A stretch of DNA of 30,409 bases from Spirochaetia bacterium (GCA_016784705.1 JADHUD010000004.1:1-30409), one strand, 5' to 3'; numbered from the stretch's first letter, positions 1 to 9,255 are shown. The notes: generated by a model from the sequence alone, not told the origin. Translations and numbers: made by a program.

Positions 1-1110
1 TACTGCTTTACCCGGAGCAAATACTATGTTTTTCTTTATCAGCCGTTCAACAGCCTCTGTCGTACAACCCATATTTGAAGTTTCCACAACATATTTCACC
101 CCATTGGCGATCAGTAAATCAGCATCTTTTGCATTTAATTCATTCTGTATAGCACAGGGGAAAGCCATATTAACCGGTACTTCCCAGGGTTTTTTCCCGG
201 AAACAAATTTAGCATTAAACTGCTTTGCATACGGTTCAACAATATCATTGTTAGAAGCACGGAGTTTCAGCATATAATCCCATTTCTCCGGTGTTCCTAC
301 ACCTTTTTCATCATATACATATCCATCAGGTCCTGAGATTGTGACAACTTTTGCACCAAGTTCCGTCGCCTTCATAGCCACTCCCCAAGCGACATTTCCA
401 AACCCTGAGACAGAAATCCGTTTTCCCTCAAGAGTATCTCCAGCTTCAGTAACCATTTCCCGGGCAAAATACATAGCACCAAAACCTGTTGCCTCAGGCC
501 TGATAAGTGAACCGCCCCAGAACCTGCCTTTTCCGGTGAGAACACCTGTATGCTCTATCCGCAGCTTCTTATACTGTCCATAGAGAAAACCAATTTCCCG
601 TGCACCAACACCGACATCCCCTGCAGGAACATCAATCTCCGGTCCAATATATCTATTCAGCTCTATCATAAATGCTTTACAAAAACGCATTATCTCATTA
701 TCTGATTTCCCTTTAGGATTGAAATCGGATCCACCCTTAGCCCCGCCCATAGGAAGTGTTGTCAGGCTGTTCTTGAAAATCTGCTCAAATCCCAGAAATT
801 TCAAGGTTCCAAGCGTTACACTTGGGTGAAAGCGCAAGCCTCCCTTATAGGGGCCTATTGCATTGTTAAACTGTACCCGGTATCCACGATTTACCTGGAC
901 ATCACCATTATCATCTTCCCATTCAACCTTAAAAGTAATTATTCTGTCCGGTTCTGTTATCCTTTCAAGAATCTTTGTTCCTAAATAAGCAGGATTATCG
1001 TTCACAACATCAATCACCGATTCGATTACTTCTCGTACAGCCTGGATAAATTCGGGCTGAGCTGGGTTTTTTCTCTCAAGATCTGCCATAAATGAATTAA
1101 TATGGTACAT
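1..1110 (-). CDS. gdhA: NADP-type glutamate dehydrogenase, 3' end cut by window
   Basis: Cytosolic enzyme interconverting 2-oxoglutarate plus ammonium and L-glutamate, the direct route of ammonium assimilation. The 370 visible residues, read on the minus strand, contain PYKGGLRFHP (Lys89, substrate site) and the catalytic segment MGGAKGGSDF (Lys125). Further on is a Rossmann motif SGFGNVAWG near residue 235. This pattern fits the hexameric, roughly 450-residue bacterial GdhA family, so about 80 C-terminal residues lie beyond the left edge. The ATG at 1110 is preceded by a strong AGGAGG, which fixes the start. The gene is divergent from the receiver/PPDK-N gene, with about 350 AT-rich bases between them. 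NADP preference is inferred from the family, not read from a specific residue. Confidence 0.95.
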   Translation of the reverse strand, partial: MYHINSFMADLERKNPAQPEFIQAVREVIESVIDVVNDNPAYLGTKILERITEPDRIITFKVEWEDDNGDVQVNRGYRVQFNNAIGPYKGGLRFHPSVTLGTLKFLGFEQIFKNSLTTLPMGGAKGGSDFNPKGKSDNEIMRFCKAFMIELNRYIGPEIDVPAGDVGVGAREIGFLYGQYKKLRIEHTGVLTGKGRFWGGSLIRPEATGFGAMYFAREMVTEAGDTLEGKRISVSGFGNVAWGVAMKATELGAKVVTISGPDGYVYDEKGVGTPEKWDYMLKLRASNNDIVEPYAKQFNAKFVSGKKPWEVPVNMAFPCAIQNELNAKDADLLIANGVKYVVETSNMGCTTEAVERLIKKNIVFAPGKAV

Positions 1111-1174
1111 AAGAACCTCCTGTCGGGACATACACCACCAATATAAAATCAGTAAATGTTATAATTATCTTAAT

Positions 1175-1202
1175 AGTATATACTGTATTGCTCAATAGTC
1201 AA
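1175..1202 (-). promoter_or_regulatory. Probable sigma70 promoter of gdhA
   Basis: On the minus strand a -35 box TTGACT (1197-1202) and a -10 box TATACT (1175-1180) are separated by 16 bp. Transcription would start near 1168, giving a leader of about 58 nt that includes the AGGAGG before the gdhA ATG. Confidence 0.55.
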
Positions 1203-1422
1203 TGGTTATATTTACCTTTACATAAATTTTATATAATTTTATTAATTTTTTAACTCATTCTTCTTTAAATATTGTTTATTTATACTATTATAGTAATTAT
1301 ATACTTGTATTTTGATGTTTCCAATACTTTTTAATATTAAATTTATATATACATCATTTTACAAAATATTTTGAAAAATAAATCATTAATAATTTACAAT
1401 CAAAGATCCTCCTTACAGCTTC
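1203..1422. other. AT-rich divergent intergenic region
   Basis: This is the centre of the 346-bp gap between gdhA and the receiver/PPDK-N gene. It is strongly AT-rich and has stops in all frames at short intervals. No coding sequence, RNA gene or strong hairpin was seen. Apart from the gdhA promoter and a weak candidate promoter at 1423-1449, nothing specific can be supported. Confidence 0.5.
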
Positions 1423-1449
1423 TTGCACACCGCACAAATATGGTAAAGT
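1423..1449 (+). promoter_or_regulatory. Weak candidate promoter of the receiver/PPDK-N gene
   Basis: TTGCAC (1423-1428) and TAAAGT (1444-1449) are separated by only 15 bp. The -10-like box ends 7 nt before the ATG at 1457, and there is no Shine-Dalgarno. The spacing to the ATG matches the leaderless arrangement at trpE and fic, but the boxes and spacer are poorer here. Confidence 0.3.
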
Positions 1450-1456
1450 GTACTGC

Positions 1457-4438
1457 ATGAAAACAACAGAACTTTTTGATTCACCATTTCAGGACCTCAT
1501 GGCAAAGCGGGTACGTAACATTCTGCTTATCTGCAGTAAATATGATCGATTCATGCTTGAGGAGGACGGACGTATAGAGGAGCTGCTTTTCCAGGACTAC
1601 GTAGCCCTGGGCCTTCGATATCCTCCTAAAATTACCCATTCCCCTTCTGCTGCTGAAGCACTCAGCCTTATGGAAAAACGTCCCTTTGAGCTGGTTATTA
1701 CTATGCTTAATATAGGGGATATTGATGCTGCAGAGTTGGCCAGAACCATAAAGGCAAAACACCCCGACCAGCCAATAATTGCTCTTTCTCCCGCACCAGC
1801 TCACAAAAGCATCAAACGTCTGAAAAAAGAGTCAGTTGATACCATTGATTATATTTTCACCTGGCAGGGAAACCCTAATATTCTTCTTGCAATGGTAAAG
1901 CTGGTGGAAGACAGCATGAACGCCGAAGATGATGTCCGTACAGGTGATGTGCAGGTAATTATACTTGTGGAAGACTCAGTACGTTACTATTCAACCTACC
2001 TGCCAATGATCTATACCAGTTTAATACAACAGGCACGCTTTATCATGACAGAGGGGTTAAACGACTGGTCACAAACTCAGCGAATGCGCGCCAGACCTAA
2101 AATCCTGCTTGCAAGAACTTACGAAGAGGCTATTGAACTCTATGAAAAATATAAACTCAACACTCTTGGCGTTATCTCGGATGTTGAATATAAACGTAAC
2201 GGCGAAATAGATACGGAAGCCGGACTGAAGCTCTGCAGACATATACGAAAAGAGAACAGTGAAATTCCGATCCTGCTGCAGTCATCAATCTTTGAACACA
2301 AAAAAGATGCTGAGGCGCTAAAGGCAATTTACCTCTACAAGCACTCTCAAACTCTTCTTGCGGAACTGCGGAACTATATTAAAACAAGCTATGGTTTTGG
2401 AAACTTTATTTTCCGCGATCCAAAAAACCTCAGTGCATTGAATACTGCTGCAAACCTGCGAGATCTCCAATATGCGATTGCAGCAATCCCCCTTGATTCG
2501 TTTGTGTACCATGTTGAAAACAACGATTTCTCTACCTGGCTGAGAGCCCGGGCTCTCTTTGCACTTGCCCGAAAGCTTCGTCCAATAGTTCTCGAAGACT
2601 ATAACAGCCCTGAGGAGCTGAGGTCTTTTCTTATACAAACAATCAAATTATACCGGCAGCAGCGCGGACGCGGGGTGATAGCAAGGTTTAATAAAGATCG
2701 TTTTGACGAGGTCTCATTCTTTACCAGAATTGGTTCAGGTTCTCTTGGAGGAAAAGGACGCGGCCTTGCTTTCATTGATTTACAATTGAAACAAAGTGAG
2801 ATACCCAAAAAATATCCTGAAATGTACATTTCTATTCCAAGAACCATAGTTATAACAACAGAACTCTTCGATAGGTTTATGGAGGATAATAATCTTGAGA
2901 AAATTGCCCTGAGCGGACGCTCCGACGATACTACTCTTGAACTGTTTATACAAGCAGCACTTCCCGATGATCTTGTCGAAAATCTGAAGGCAGCTTTAAG
3001 AATTATAAGAGCTCCTATTGCAGTACGCTCTTCAAGCCTTTTAGAAGATTCTCATTACCAGCCTTTTGCAGGAATTTATCAAACCTGTATGCTTCCGAAC
3101 AATCATCCTGATTTTGATAAACGGCTGGCAGATTTGTGTAAAGCAATAAAATGTATCTATGCATCAACATTTTTCCAGCAAAGTAAAGATTACATGAAAG
3201 CTACCGGCCATATAATTGAAGAAGAAAAAATGGCAGTGATTATTCAGCAAATTACCGGTTCACAATTTGATAATTTCTGTTATCCGAATTTTTCCGGAGT
3301 TGCCCGATCACTTAACTACTATCCAATAGAACGTGAAAAACCTGAAGATGGTATCGTATATATTGCCTTTGGCTTTGGTAAAATTGTTGTTGACGCTGGA
3401 AGCTCACTCCGCTTTTCCCCTAAACACCCCAAAAAAGTTATTCAGCTATCTAATCCGAATCTTGCATTGAAAGAGACACAGAAAGATTTCTATGCACTTG
3501 ATATGGATGCACCCTTTGCTCCAACTGCCGGAACTGCCGACAATCTGACAAAACTTTCTGTTCAGAATGCCGCAAACCACGGATCACTAAAATACATTGC
3601 CTCTACATATGACTTACGCTCAGGAAGATTTTCCGACTCCCCTAACGGTGAGGGGCAGAAAGTTATGACATTTTCGGGAATATTAAAATACAAATCATTC
3701 CCGATAGCAGAAATAATTCAGGATATGCTTAAACTTGGAGAAGAGATAATGAACACTCCTATTGAAATTGAGTTTGCCGGAAATTTAAATCGGCCGCCGG
3801 AAAAACTTCCTGAATTCAGTCTGCTGCAAATTCGTCCTATAGTTGAGGGTTCTGAATTCGATGATATTAATATTGATGAGAGTCAAATTGAGAAAGCACT
3901 TGTTTACTCCAGGAAAGCGATGGGTAATGGGAAATATGATGATCTCGTTGATATTGTCTATATTAAACCGGCAGCTTTCAATCCTGCAAGAACCTGCGAA
4001 ATGGCTGAGAAAATAGGTATTATTAATAGTACATTTGAAAAGAAGGACACAGGATATGTTCTTATTACAGTAGGCCGTCTGGGATCCAGCGATCCCTGGC
4101 TTGGAATTCCTGCAACCTGGAATCAAATATCCTATGCCAGAGTTATCATAGAGACCGGGCTGACCAACTTTCAGGTTGAACCCAGTCAGGGAACTCACTT
4201 TTTCCAAAACTTGACATCCCTCAGGAACTCTTACATGACAATCAACCCTGTATATAACGATGGATTATTTAGAATAGAAGTCCTTGATGCAATAGAGGCT
4301 GTTTACGAGGATGAGTTCATACGGCATGTCTGTTTGAAGGAACCGCTTCATGTTATTGTTAATGGAAAAACCGGGGATGGAGTTATTCTGTTTGGTGAGA
4401 AAGAGGAGGGAGAACGGATCCTCTCAAAAGACGAGTAG
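1457..4438 (+). CDS. Tandem receiver-like domains fused to PEP synthase/PPDK ATP-binding domain
   Basis: A 993-residue protein. Residues about 18-155 form a receiver-like fold whose phosphoacceptor position (around ITMLNIGD) has no Asp in the expected place, so it looks degenerate. Residues about 165-310 form a second receiver with the acidic pair VEDS and a probable phosphoacceptor Asp242 (VISDVEY). From about 425 a PPDK_N/PEP-synthase ATP-grasp domain begins, with LGGKGRGLAF near 430 and the ATP-binding signature AVRSSSLLED near 522. The family's phosphohistidine swivelling domain and PEP/pyruvate barrel are absent, so it is unlikely to be a complete PEP synthase. Long proteins of this type are known in Bacteroidetes and related bacteria, usually annotated 'PEP synthase'; the real role is unknown. 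ATG 1457 was chosen over GTG 1448. ATG 1499 remains possible but would cut conserved N-terminal sequence. Confidence 0.85.
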   Translation: MKTTELFDSPFQDLMAKRVRNILLICSKYDRFMLEEDGRIEELLFQDYVALGLRYPPKITHSPSAAEALSLMEKRPFELVITMLNIGDIDAAELARTIKAKHPDQPIIALSPAPAHKSIKRLKKESVDTIDYIFTWQGNPNILLAMVKLVEDSMNAEDDVRTGDVQVIILVEDSVRYYSTYLPMIYTSLIQQARFIMTEGLNDWSQTQRMRARPKILLARTYEEAIELYEKYKLNTLGVISDVEYKRNGEIDTEAGLKLCRHIRKENSEIPILLQSSIFEHKKDAEALKAIYLYKHSQTLLAELRNYIKTSYGFGNFIFRDPKNLSALNTAANLRDLQYAIAAIPLDSFVYHVENNDFSTWLRARALFALARKLRPIVLEDYNSPEELRSFLIQTIKLYRQQRGRGVIARFNKDRFDEVSFFTRIGSGSLGGKGRGLAFIDLQLKQSEIPKKYPEMYISIPRTIVITTELFDRFMEDNNLEKIALSGRSDDTTLELFIQAALPDDLVENLKAALRIIRAPIAVRSSSLLEDSHYQPFAGIYQTCMLPNNHPDFDKRLADLCKAIKCIYASTFFQQSKDYMKATGHIIEEEKMAVIIQQITGSQFDNFCYPNFSGVARSLNYYPIEREKPEDGIVYIAFGFGKIVVDAGSSLRFSPKHPKKVIQLSNPNLALKETQKDFYALDMDAPFAPTAGTADNLTKLSVQNAANHGSLKYIASTYDLRSGRFSDSPNGEGQKVMTFSGILKYKSFPIAEIIQDMLKLGEEIMNTPIEIEFAGNLNRPPEKLPEFSLLQIRPIVEGSEFDDINIDESQIEKALVYSRKAMGNGKYDDLVDIVYIKPAAFNPARTCEMAEKIGIINSTFEKKDTGYVLITVGRLGSSDPWLGIPATWNQISYARVIIETGLTNFQVEPSQGTHFFQNLTSLRNSYMTINPVYNDGLFRIEVLDAIEAVYEDEFIRHVCLKEPLHVIVNGKTGDGVILFGEKEEGERILSKDE

Positions 4439-4480
4439 CCTCGAAAGACGAGTACCCTCGAAAGACGAGTACCCTCGTCC
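4423..4480. repeat. Three tandem 17-bp units with hairpin-forming arms between convergent genes
   Basis: Units lie at 4423-4439, 4440-4456 and 4457-4473, with consensus CTCGAAAGACGAGTACC and a partial fourth CTCGTCC. The first unit overlaps the last codons and TAG stop of the receiver/PPDK-N gene. Each unit contains CTCG and CGAG in inverted order. GACGAG (4464-4469) can pair with CTCGTC (4474-4479) across a four-base loop. On the minus strand this hairpin is followed by TTT, so it could act as a modest terminator for the parE-parC operon. Confidence 0.8.
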
Positions 4481-4497
4481 CGACTCCCTGTCAATCC

Positions 4498-5193
4498 TTA
4501 TCTGAAATCGGTCCAAACAGGATCGTTGGGTGGCGGAGCAATTATCTCAAGAAGTTTCCCACTAACAGGATGTTTAAATATAATTTTTCGGGCATGCAGA
4601 TGAATCCCCCCATCTTCATTTGAGCGGGCAGCTCCATATTTAAGATCTCCCTTAATATGTATATGCAAAGCGGCAAGTTGTGCCCGAATCTGGTGATGCC
4701 TTCCAGTATGAAGTTCTATTTCCAAAATATAAAAAGATTTGGTAGCACCGATAACCCGATAAGTGAGCTCTGCCTTCTTTGCTCCTTCCTTGGCAGCAGA
4801 AACAGAAAAAGATTTATTTTTCTGCCGGTTTCTCAGAAGATAATCTGTCAGCTTTCCCTCCGGTTCCGGCGGCATTTTATCTACTGCTGCCCAATATATC
4901 TTTTTAATATCCCTATCTCTGAATATCGTACCAAGACGTGATAAAGCCTTATCGGTTTTTGCAAAAACTACAATCCCGCTGGTAGGACGATCCAATCGAT
5001 GTGGAATTCCCAGAAAGACATTCCCCTGCTTATTATAAGTTTCCTTCAAATAGAGCTTAACTGCATCCCCAAGGGTTGCATCTCCTGTTAAATCGCCCTG
5101 AACAATTTCAGAAGGCAGCTTGTTAACAACGATTAGATGGTTGTCTTCATAGAGAATCCTTTCTTCAATCTGCGCTGTTGTTTTTTTTCCCAT
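4498..5193 (-). CDS. RluA-family pseudouridine synthase
   Basis: A 231-residue enzyme that isomerises uridine to pseudouridine in rRNA or tRNA. The catalytic signature HRLDRPTSG is at residues 65-73, with Asp68 the expected nucleophile. HTGRHHQIR and KGDLKYG further on are also typical of the RluA fold. There is no N-terminal S4 domain and the protein is short, which resembles the single-domain RluA/TruC-like members; the target base cannot be told from sequence. Its ATG shares one base with the parC stop (TAATG), so it is translationally coupled as the last gene of the topoisomerase operon. Confidence 0.9.
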   Translation of the reverse strand: MGKKTTAQIEERILYEDNHLIVVNKLPSEIVQGDLTGDATLGDAVKLYLKETYNKQGNVFLGIPHRLDRPTSGIVVFAKTDKALSRLGTIFRDRDIKKIYWAAVDKMPPEPEGKLTDYLLRNRQKNKSFSVSAAKEGAKKAELTYRVIGATKSFYILEIELHTGRHHQIRAQLAALHIHIKGDLKYGAARSNEDGGIHLHARKIIFKHPVSGKLLEIIAPPPNDPVWTDFR

Positions 5194-7115
5194 TATTCCT
5201 GTTTATTCCTTCTCACCTTGAGTGTCTTAACCTCTTTTGAAGTGAGGCGTACGCCGCCAGCCTTAACTCCCTTAACAAGGTAATCATGAAAGTAGAAGCG
5301 TTCTTCGAGAACCTTCAGGCGCTTCCTGGGTTTGTATTCAACATAAATTTCTGCATCTTCTTTAGTAAACAAGTTAACTATCTTGCAGTTTTCAGGAACC
5401 AGCTCGTATGTCTTGTTCATTATAAATTGAGTTATCTGGCATCTTTTAATATACAAATCCTTACTTTTTCTATCCTGGTATATAACCGTAATAATCTGAT
5501 TTTCCAGTATCTCCTTATCGGTCAGACTGCAAAGACGCATACCTTTATCGACAAATAGTTTCTCGGGAGCATCGGTGACAAAATAGGTGCCTGACTTCTT
5601 TATAATCAGCAGCCTGTCATAATGTGAAACTTTACACTGTTCAATACCGCTCTTCAGCCCGTATCCAATATATCCGGTTGTAAGATCATACTTTATAATC
5701 AGATCTCTGTTAGCAGCTTCACGTGCCTCAACTTTATCAAAGGCAATGATTTTTGTGAATCTTGGATGTGTAATCCCAGCGGCGGCATTTTTCATTTCCT
5801 GAATATAATCAAGTGCATACTCAATAAGATGAGCAAGATGATATGCTATTGCTTTTAATCTGTCATGTATCTCACGAACCTCTTCCTGAGCTTTATTGAT
5901 ATCATAAAGTGAGATTCTCCTGATGGGTATTTTAAGTAAACGCTCTACATCATTCTCGGTAACATCCCGCTGAATCTGATCGCGAAAAGGATCCATACCC
6001 GTAATAACCGTCTCAATTACACTTTCACGTGTTTTCTGCGTTTCAATCCTTTTGTAAACCCGTTCTTCAATAAAAATCCTCTCCAAAGTTCTTGCGTGCA
6101 GCTTGTCCAGCAGTTGAGCCCTCTCAACCTCCAGCTCTCTCCTCAGTATCTTTATCAGAGATTTTGCATGGTAAAGAATCACCTCCGTTACCGTCATTTG
6201 GACAGGAAATTTATCGCGGATAACCAGAAGATTTACGGAGATAGATTGTTCACAGTCAGTAAATGCATAGAGGGCATCTATTACATCCTGTGTATAGGTA
6301 TTTCGAGCAAGAGTTATTTCAATGTTTACCTTACTTGTAGTGAAATCATTTATGCTCGCAATTTTCAACTTTCCCTTTTTTGCGGCAGCCTCCACGGACG
6401 CTATCAGCTTTTCGGTAGTGACACCAAAAGGAAGCTCCTCTACAATAATTCTTTTCGGATCTTTTGTATTGAGTTTAGCCCGTACAAGAACTTTACCCTG
6501 ACCATCTGCATATTCAGATACATCAAGGAATCCTCCACCGGGAAAATCCGGTAACAGCGTAAAATCTTCACCCTTCAAGGCCGCCGAAACTGCATCGAAC
6601 ACTTCAAGCAGATTATTCGGAAGTACTTTGGTTGCCATACCCACAGCAATCCCCTCTGCTCCCAGAACTAAAAGCACCGGTATTTTTGCCGGAAAGGCTA
6701 CCGGTTCAGTATTTCTTCCATCGTACGACTCCTGAAATTCTGTAAGATCAGGGTTATGGAGTACCATTTTAGCAAAGGGTAAGGAGCGGCACTCTATATA
6801 TCGTGCTGCAGAGGCTACATCACCGGTAAGAAAATTTCCGAAATTTCCCTGACGATCAATAAAAAGATTCATATTAGCAAGGTTAACCAAGGCCTCATAA
6901 ATTGAAGAATCGCCATGCGGATGATATTTCATACAATGGCCGACAACGTTAGCTACTTTATGAAATTTTCCATCATCCATTTCCAGAAGAGAGTGCAATA
7001 TCCGGCGTTGTACCGGCTTTAAACCATCCTCAATGTCAGGAATTGCCCGTTCCTTGATAACATACGAGGCATACTCCAGAAAATTGTTTTGAAAAAGTGT
7101 TTTTGCATAAGCCAT
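5193..7115 (-). CDS. parC: DNA topoisomerase IV subunit A (type IIA, short form)
   Basis: A 640-residue DNA-cleaving subunit that works with ParE to decatenate chromosomes. The N-terminal breakage-reunion domain has the HPHGDSSIYEALV segment (65-77) that borders the quinolone pocket. The active-site Tyr106 lies in AARYIECR. The tower and coiled-coil dimer regions follow. From about residue 480 a reduced C-terminal region replaces the full beta-pinwheel, so the protein is shorter than GyrA (about 850) or E. coli ParC (about 750). Short forms like this are known in Bacteroidetes and chlamydiae. Pairing with a ToprIm subunit in one operon supports ParC rather than GyrA. The start overlaps the parE stop by one base (TAATG); a GGAG lies 11 nt upstream inside parE. 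Confidence 0.9.
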   Translation of the reverse strand: MAYAKTLFQNNFLEYASYVIKERAIPDIEDGLKPVQRRILHSLLEMDDGKFHKVANVVGHCMKYHPHGDSSIYEALVNLANMNLFIDRQGNFGNFLTGDVASAARYIECRSLPFAKMVLHNPDLTEFQESYDGRNTEPVAFPAKIPVLLVLGAEGIAVGMATKVLPNNLLEVFDAVSAALKGEDFTLLPDFPGGGFLDVSEYADGQGKVLVRAKLNTKDPKRIIVEELPFGVTTEKLIASVEAAAKKGKLKIASINDFTTSKVNIEITLARNTYTQDVIDALYAFTDCEQSISVNLLVIRDKFPVQMTVTEVILYHAKSLIKILRRELEVERAQLLDKLHARTLERIFIEERVYKRIETQKTRESVIETVITGMDPFRDQIQRDVTENDVERLLKIPIRRISLYDINKAQEEVREIHDRLKAIAYHLAHLIEYALDYIQEMKNAAAGITHPRFTKIIAFDKVEAREAANRDLIIKYDLTTGYIGYGLKSGIEQCKVSHYDRLLIIKKSGTYFVTDAPEKLFVDKGMRLCSLTDKEILENQIITVIYQDRKSKDLYIKRCQITQFIMNKTYELVPENCKIVNLFTKEDAEIYVEYKPRKRLKVLEERFYFHDYLVKGVKAGGVRLTSKEVKTLKVRRNKQE

Positions 7116-8923
7116 TATATGAGATTCTCCATGATGAATTGTCTTCGTTCAGGTGTGTTTTTCCCCATATAAAACTCAAGGGTTGTCCTGATATCATGAA
7201 TAGCACGTACACTTACCGGAACCAACCGGATATCCCGGCCGATAAACTGCCCGAACTCTTTAGGCGATATCTCACCCAACCCCTTAAAACGGGTAATTTC
7301 AGGTCCGCGCAATCTTTCTTTAGCAGTGTCACGTTCTGATGCATTATAACAATAGATGGTCTCTACCTTGTTACGAACCCTAAAAAGAGGGGTTTCAAGT
7401 ATATATAAATGCCCGGAAATAATGGTATCCTCAAAAAAATTGAGAAAAAATGTCAGCAGCAGATTTCTGATGTGAAACCCGTCAAAGTCAGCATCGGTAG
7501 CGATTACGATTCGATCATACCGTAAGCCTTCTACACCGTTCTCTATACCGAGAGCCATCATAAGGTTGTAGAGCTCCTCGTTTTTATAGATCTCTGTGCG
7601 CTTTTTACCGTATACATTAAGAACTTTTCCCCTAAGACTAAAAATTGCCTGACTGTATACATCTCTTGCGGAAATCATTGAACCTGATGCAGACTGTCCC
7701 TCAGTCAGGAAAATAGTAGTGGGCGCACTTTTTTTATTTACATCACCTAAATGAAATTTACAATCTTTTAAATTCGGAATCTTTAAAGAGATTTTTTTTG
7801 CTGCTTCCCGTGCACCTTTCTTTACATCATTCAACTCTTTTCGAAGTTTCTCATTGCTGATAATTTTATTTGACAGTTTGTCTGCAGAGATTGTGTTTTT
7901 CATAAGAAAATCAATAATCGCTGCCTTAACTTCCTGTACAATCCACCCTCTGATATCGGTATTACCTAACTTGTTTTTAGTCTGACTCTCAAAAACAGGA
8001 TTCATAAGTTTTATGGCTATTGCACCGGCTATACCGTCACGGGCATCAATTCCAGAATAATTCTTTTTATAATACTCATTCACCCCTTTAAGAATGCCCT
8101 CCCTGAAAGCACTCAGATGCGCCCCACCGGCACTCGTATACTGCCCATTAACATAAGAAAAATAGTTTTCTCCGTAATTATTTGTATGTGTAACTGAAAA
8201 CTCCAGTTGTTTACCCTTATAATGAATAATATCATAGAGCAGATCTGAACCAACCTCTTCGCTCAACAGGTCATACAATCCCTTTCTGGAGGAGTAGAGC
8301 TTCCCATTGAACTCTAGGCTCAGCCCCGAGTTCAGATAGGCATAGTTCCATATTCTCTGCTCCACAAAATCAGGGTTAAACTCATACTCTCCGAAGATTT
8401 GTTCATCCGGTACAAACTCGACCAGGGTTCCGTCAGGCTGCGAACTCTTTCCCGTCTTTTGAGAAAGCAGTGTCCCCCGTTCAAACACGGCTTCAGCAAA
8501 CTTGCCTTCCCGATAAGCAACCACCCGGAATTTTGAGGAGAGTGCATTCACTGCCTTGGTACCAACACCATTGAGACCAACGGAGAACTGGAAAACCTCA
8601 TCGTTGTACTTGGCTCCAGTATTTATGATGGAAACACAGTCAATAATCTTTCCAAGCGGAATACCGCGGCCAAAATCCCTGACTTTCACCATGGTATCTT
8701 TTATCTCTACTACAATCTGTTTACCAAACCCCATGATGAATTCATCAATACCATTATCTATTACTTCCTTTAGAAGGATATAAATTCCATCATCAACATT
8801 TGATCCATCCCCAAGCCGCCCAATATACATTCCTGTTCGTAAACGGATATGATCCAGAGAACTTAATGTTTTTATTTTACTCTCATCATACACAATTGCA
8901 GATGATTTTATTTCTTTTTCCAT
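7115..8923 (-). CDS. parE: DNA topoisomerase IV subunit B (ATPase)
   Basis: A 602-residue GHKL ATPase partner of ParC. The ATP-binding motifs EVIDNGIDEF (about 53), DFGRGIP (about 98) and GLNGVGTKAVNALS (about 118) are all present. The ToprIm part has TEGQSASGSM near 408 and the metal-binding DADFDGFHIR near 475. It is the first gene of parE-parC-rluA. GyrB remains a possible name because the families are close, but the short ParC partner favours topoisomerase IV. No Shine-Dalgarno precedes the ATG. A strong promoter ends 8 nt upstream, so a leaderless mRNA is predicted. Confidence 0.9.
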   Translation of the reverse strand: MEKEIKSSAIVYDESKIKTLSSLDHIRLRTGMYIGRLGDGSNVDDGIYILLKEVIDNGIDEFIMGFGKQIVVEIKDTMVKVRDFGRGIPLGKIIDCVSIINTGAKYNDEVFQFSVGLNGVGTKAVNALSSKFRVVAYREGKFAEAVFERGTLLSQKTGKSSQPDGTLVEFVPDEQIFGEYEFNPDFVEQRIWNYAYLNSGLSLEFNGKLYSSRKGLYDLLSEEVGSDLLYDIIHYKGKQLEFSVTHTNNYGENYFSYVNGQYTSAGGAHLSAFREGILKGVNEYYKKNYSGIDARDGIAGAIAIKLMNPVFESQTKNKLGNTDIRGWIVQEVKAAIIDFLMKNTISADKLSNKIISNEKLRKELNDVKKGAREAAKKISLKIPNLKDCKFHLGDVNKKSAPTTIFLTEGQSASGSMISARDVYSQAIFSLRGKVLNVYGKKRTEIYKNEELYNLMMALGIENGVEGLRYDRIVIATDADFDGFHIRNLLLTFFLNFFEDTIISGHLYILETPLFRVRNKVETIYCYNASERDTAKERLRGPEITRFKGLGEISPKEFGQFIGRDIRLVPVSVRAIHDIRTTLEFYMGKNTPERRQFIMENLI

Positions 8924-8931
8924 AGTACAAC

Positions 8932-8960
8932 AGTATACAACAAATCATGGGTTTTATCAA
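8932..8960 (-). promoter_or_regulatory. Sigma70-like promoter of parE, leaderless arrangement
   Basis: On the minus strand TTGATA (8955-8960) and TATACT (8932-8937) are spaced by exactly 17 bp. The -10 box ends 8 nt before the parE ATG at 8923, placing the transcription start at or within about two bases of the start codon. Confidence 0.6.
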
Positions 8961-8963
8961 TTT

Positions 8964-8987
8964 ATCTCCACTATGAGTAGTGGAGAT
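8964..8987. promoter_or_regulatory. Perfect 10-bp inverted repeat upstream of the parE promoter
   Basis: ATCTCCACTA (8964-8973) and TAGTGGAGAT (8978-8987) flank TGAG. The palindrome lies 3 bp upstream of the parE -35 box and downstream of the RelE remnant. It lacks a T-run on either side, so an operator for parE is as likely as a terminator. Confidence 0.5.
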
Positions 8988-9037
8988 GTTTATTATAATA
9001 ATAATTCTATGCTAGATATAATGTTAATGTATAGGAA

Positions 9038-9238
9038 TTAATTTCGATATACTTCGCGGCGATTTCCCACCTTTACCACACACACAATAAGTTTTTCATC
9101 TTCGATGGAATAGAGAATTCGAAAATTTCCTTGCCGCAGACGATATCTATCGTGTCCTGAAAGCTTCTTTGACTGTGGAGGGGAGGGACGCGGGTTCTCT
9201 GCAAGGGCCTGGATCGCCTCAAGTATGTGCTTTAACTG
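9038..9238 (-). pseudogene. Truncated RelE/ParE-type toxin remnant
   Basis: Sixty-six codons read on the minus strand end in the typical toxin C-terminus. YRLRQGNFRILYSI is followed by a VVKVGNRREVY segment, as in RelE-family mRNA interferases. The roughly 25 N-terminal residues, including any start codon, are missing. In frame upstream there is no ATG, GTG or TTG before a stop, because the reading frame runs into the left end of the MITE-like element. No antitoxin gene is adjacent. It is judged a dead gene broken by the element. Confidence 0.75.
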
Positions 9239-9255
9239 AAAATAATTGATTGAAT

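Noticed and set aside
1457..4438. Annotation as a complete PEP synthase (ppsA)
   Set aside because: The phosphohistidine and PEP/pyruvate domains required for the reaction are absent.
4423..4480. CRISPR array
   Set aside because: The units are contiguous 17-bp repeats without spacers, and no cas genes are present.
6096..6554. 152-codon plus-strand ORF inside parC
   Set aside because: It is antisense to the conserved parC reading frame and resembles no protein.
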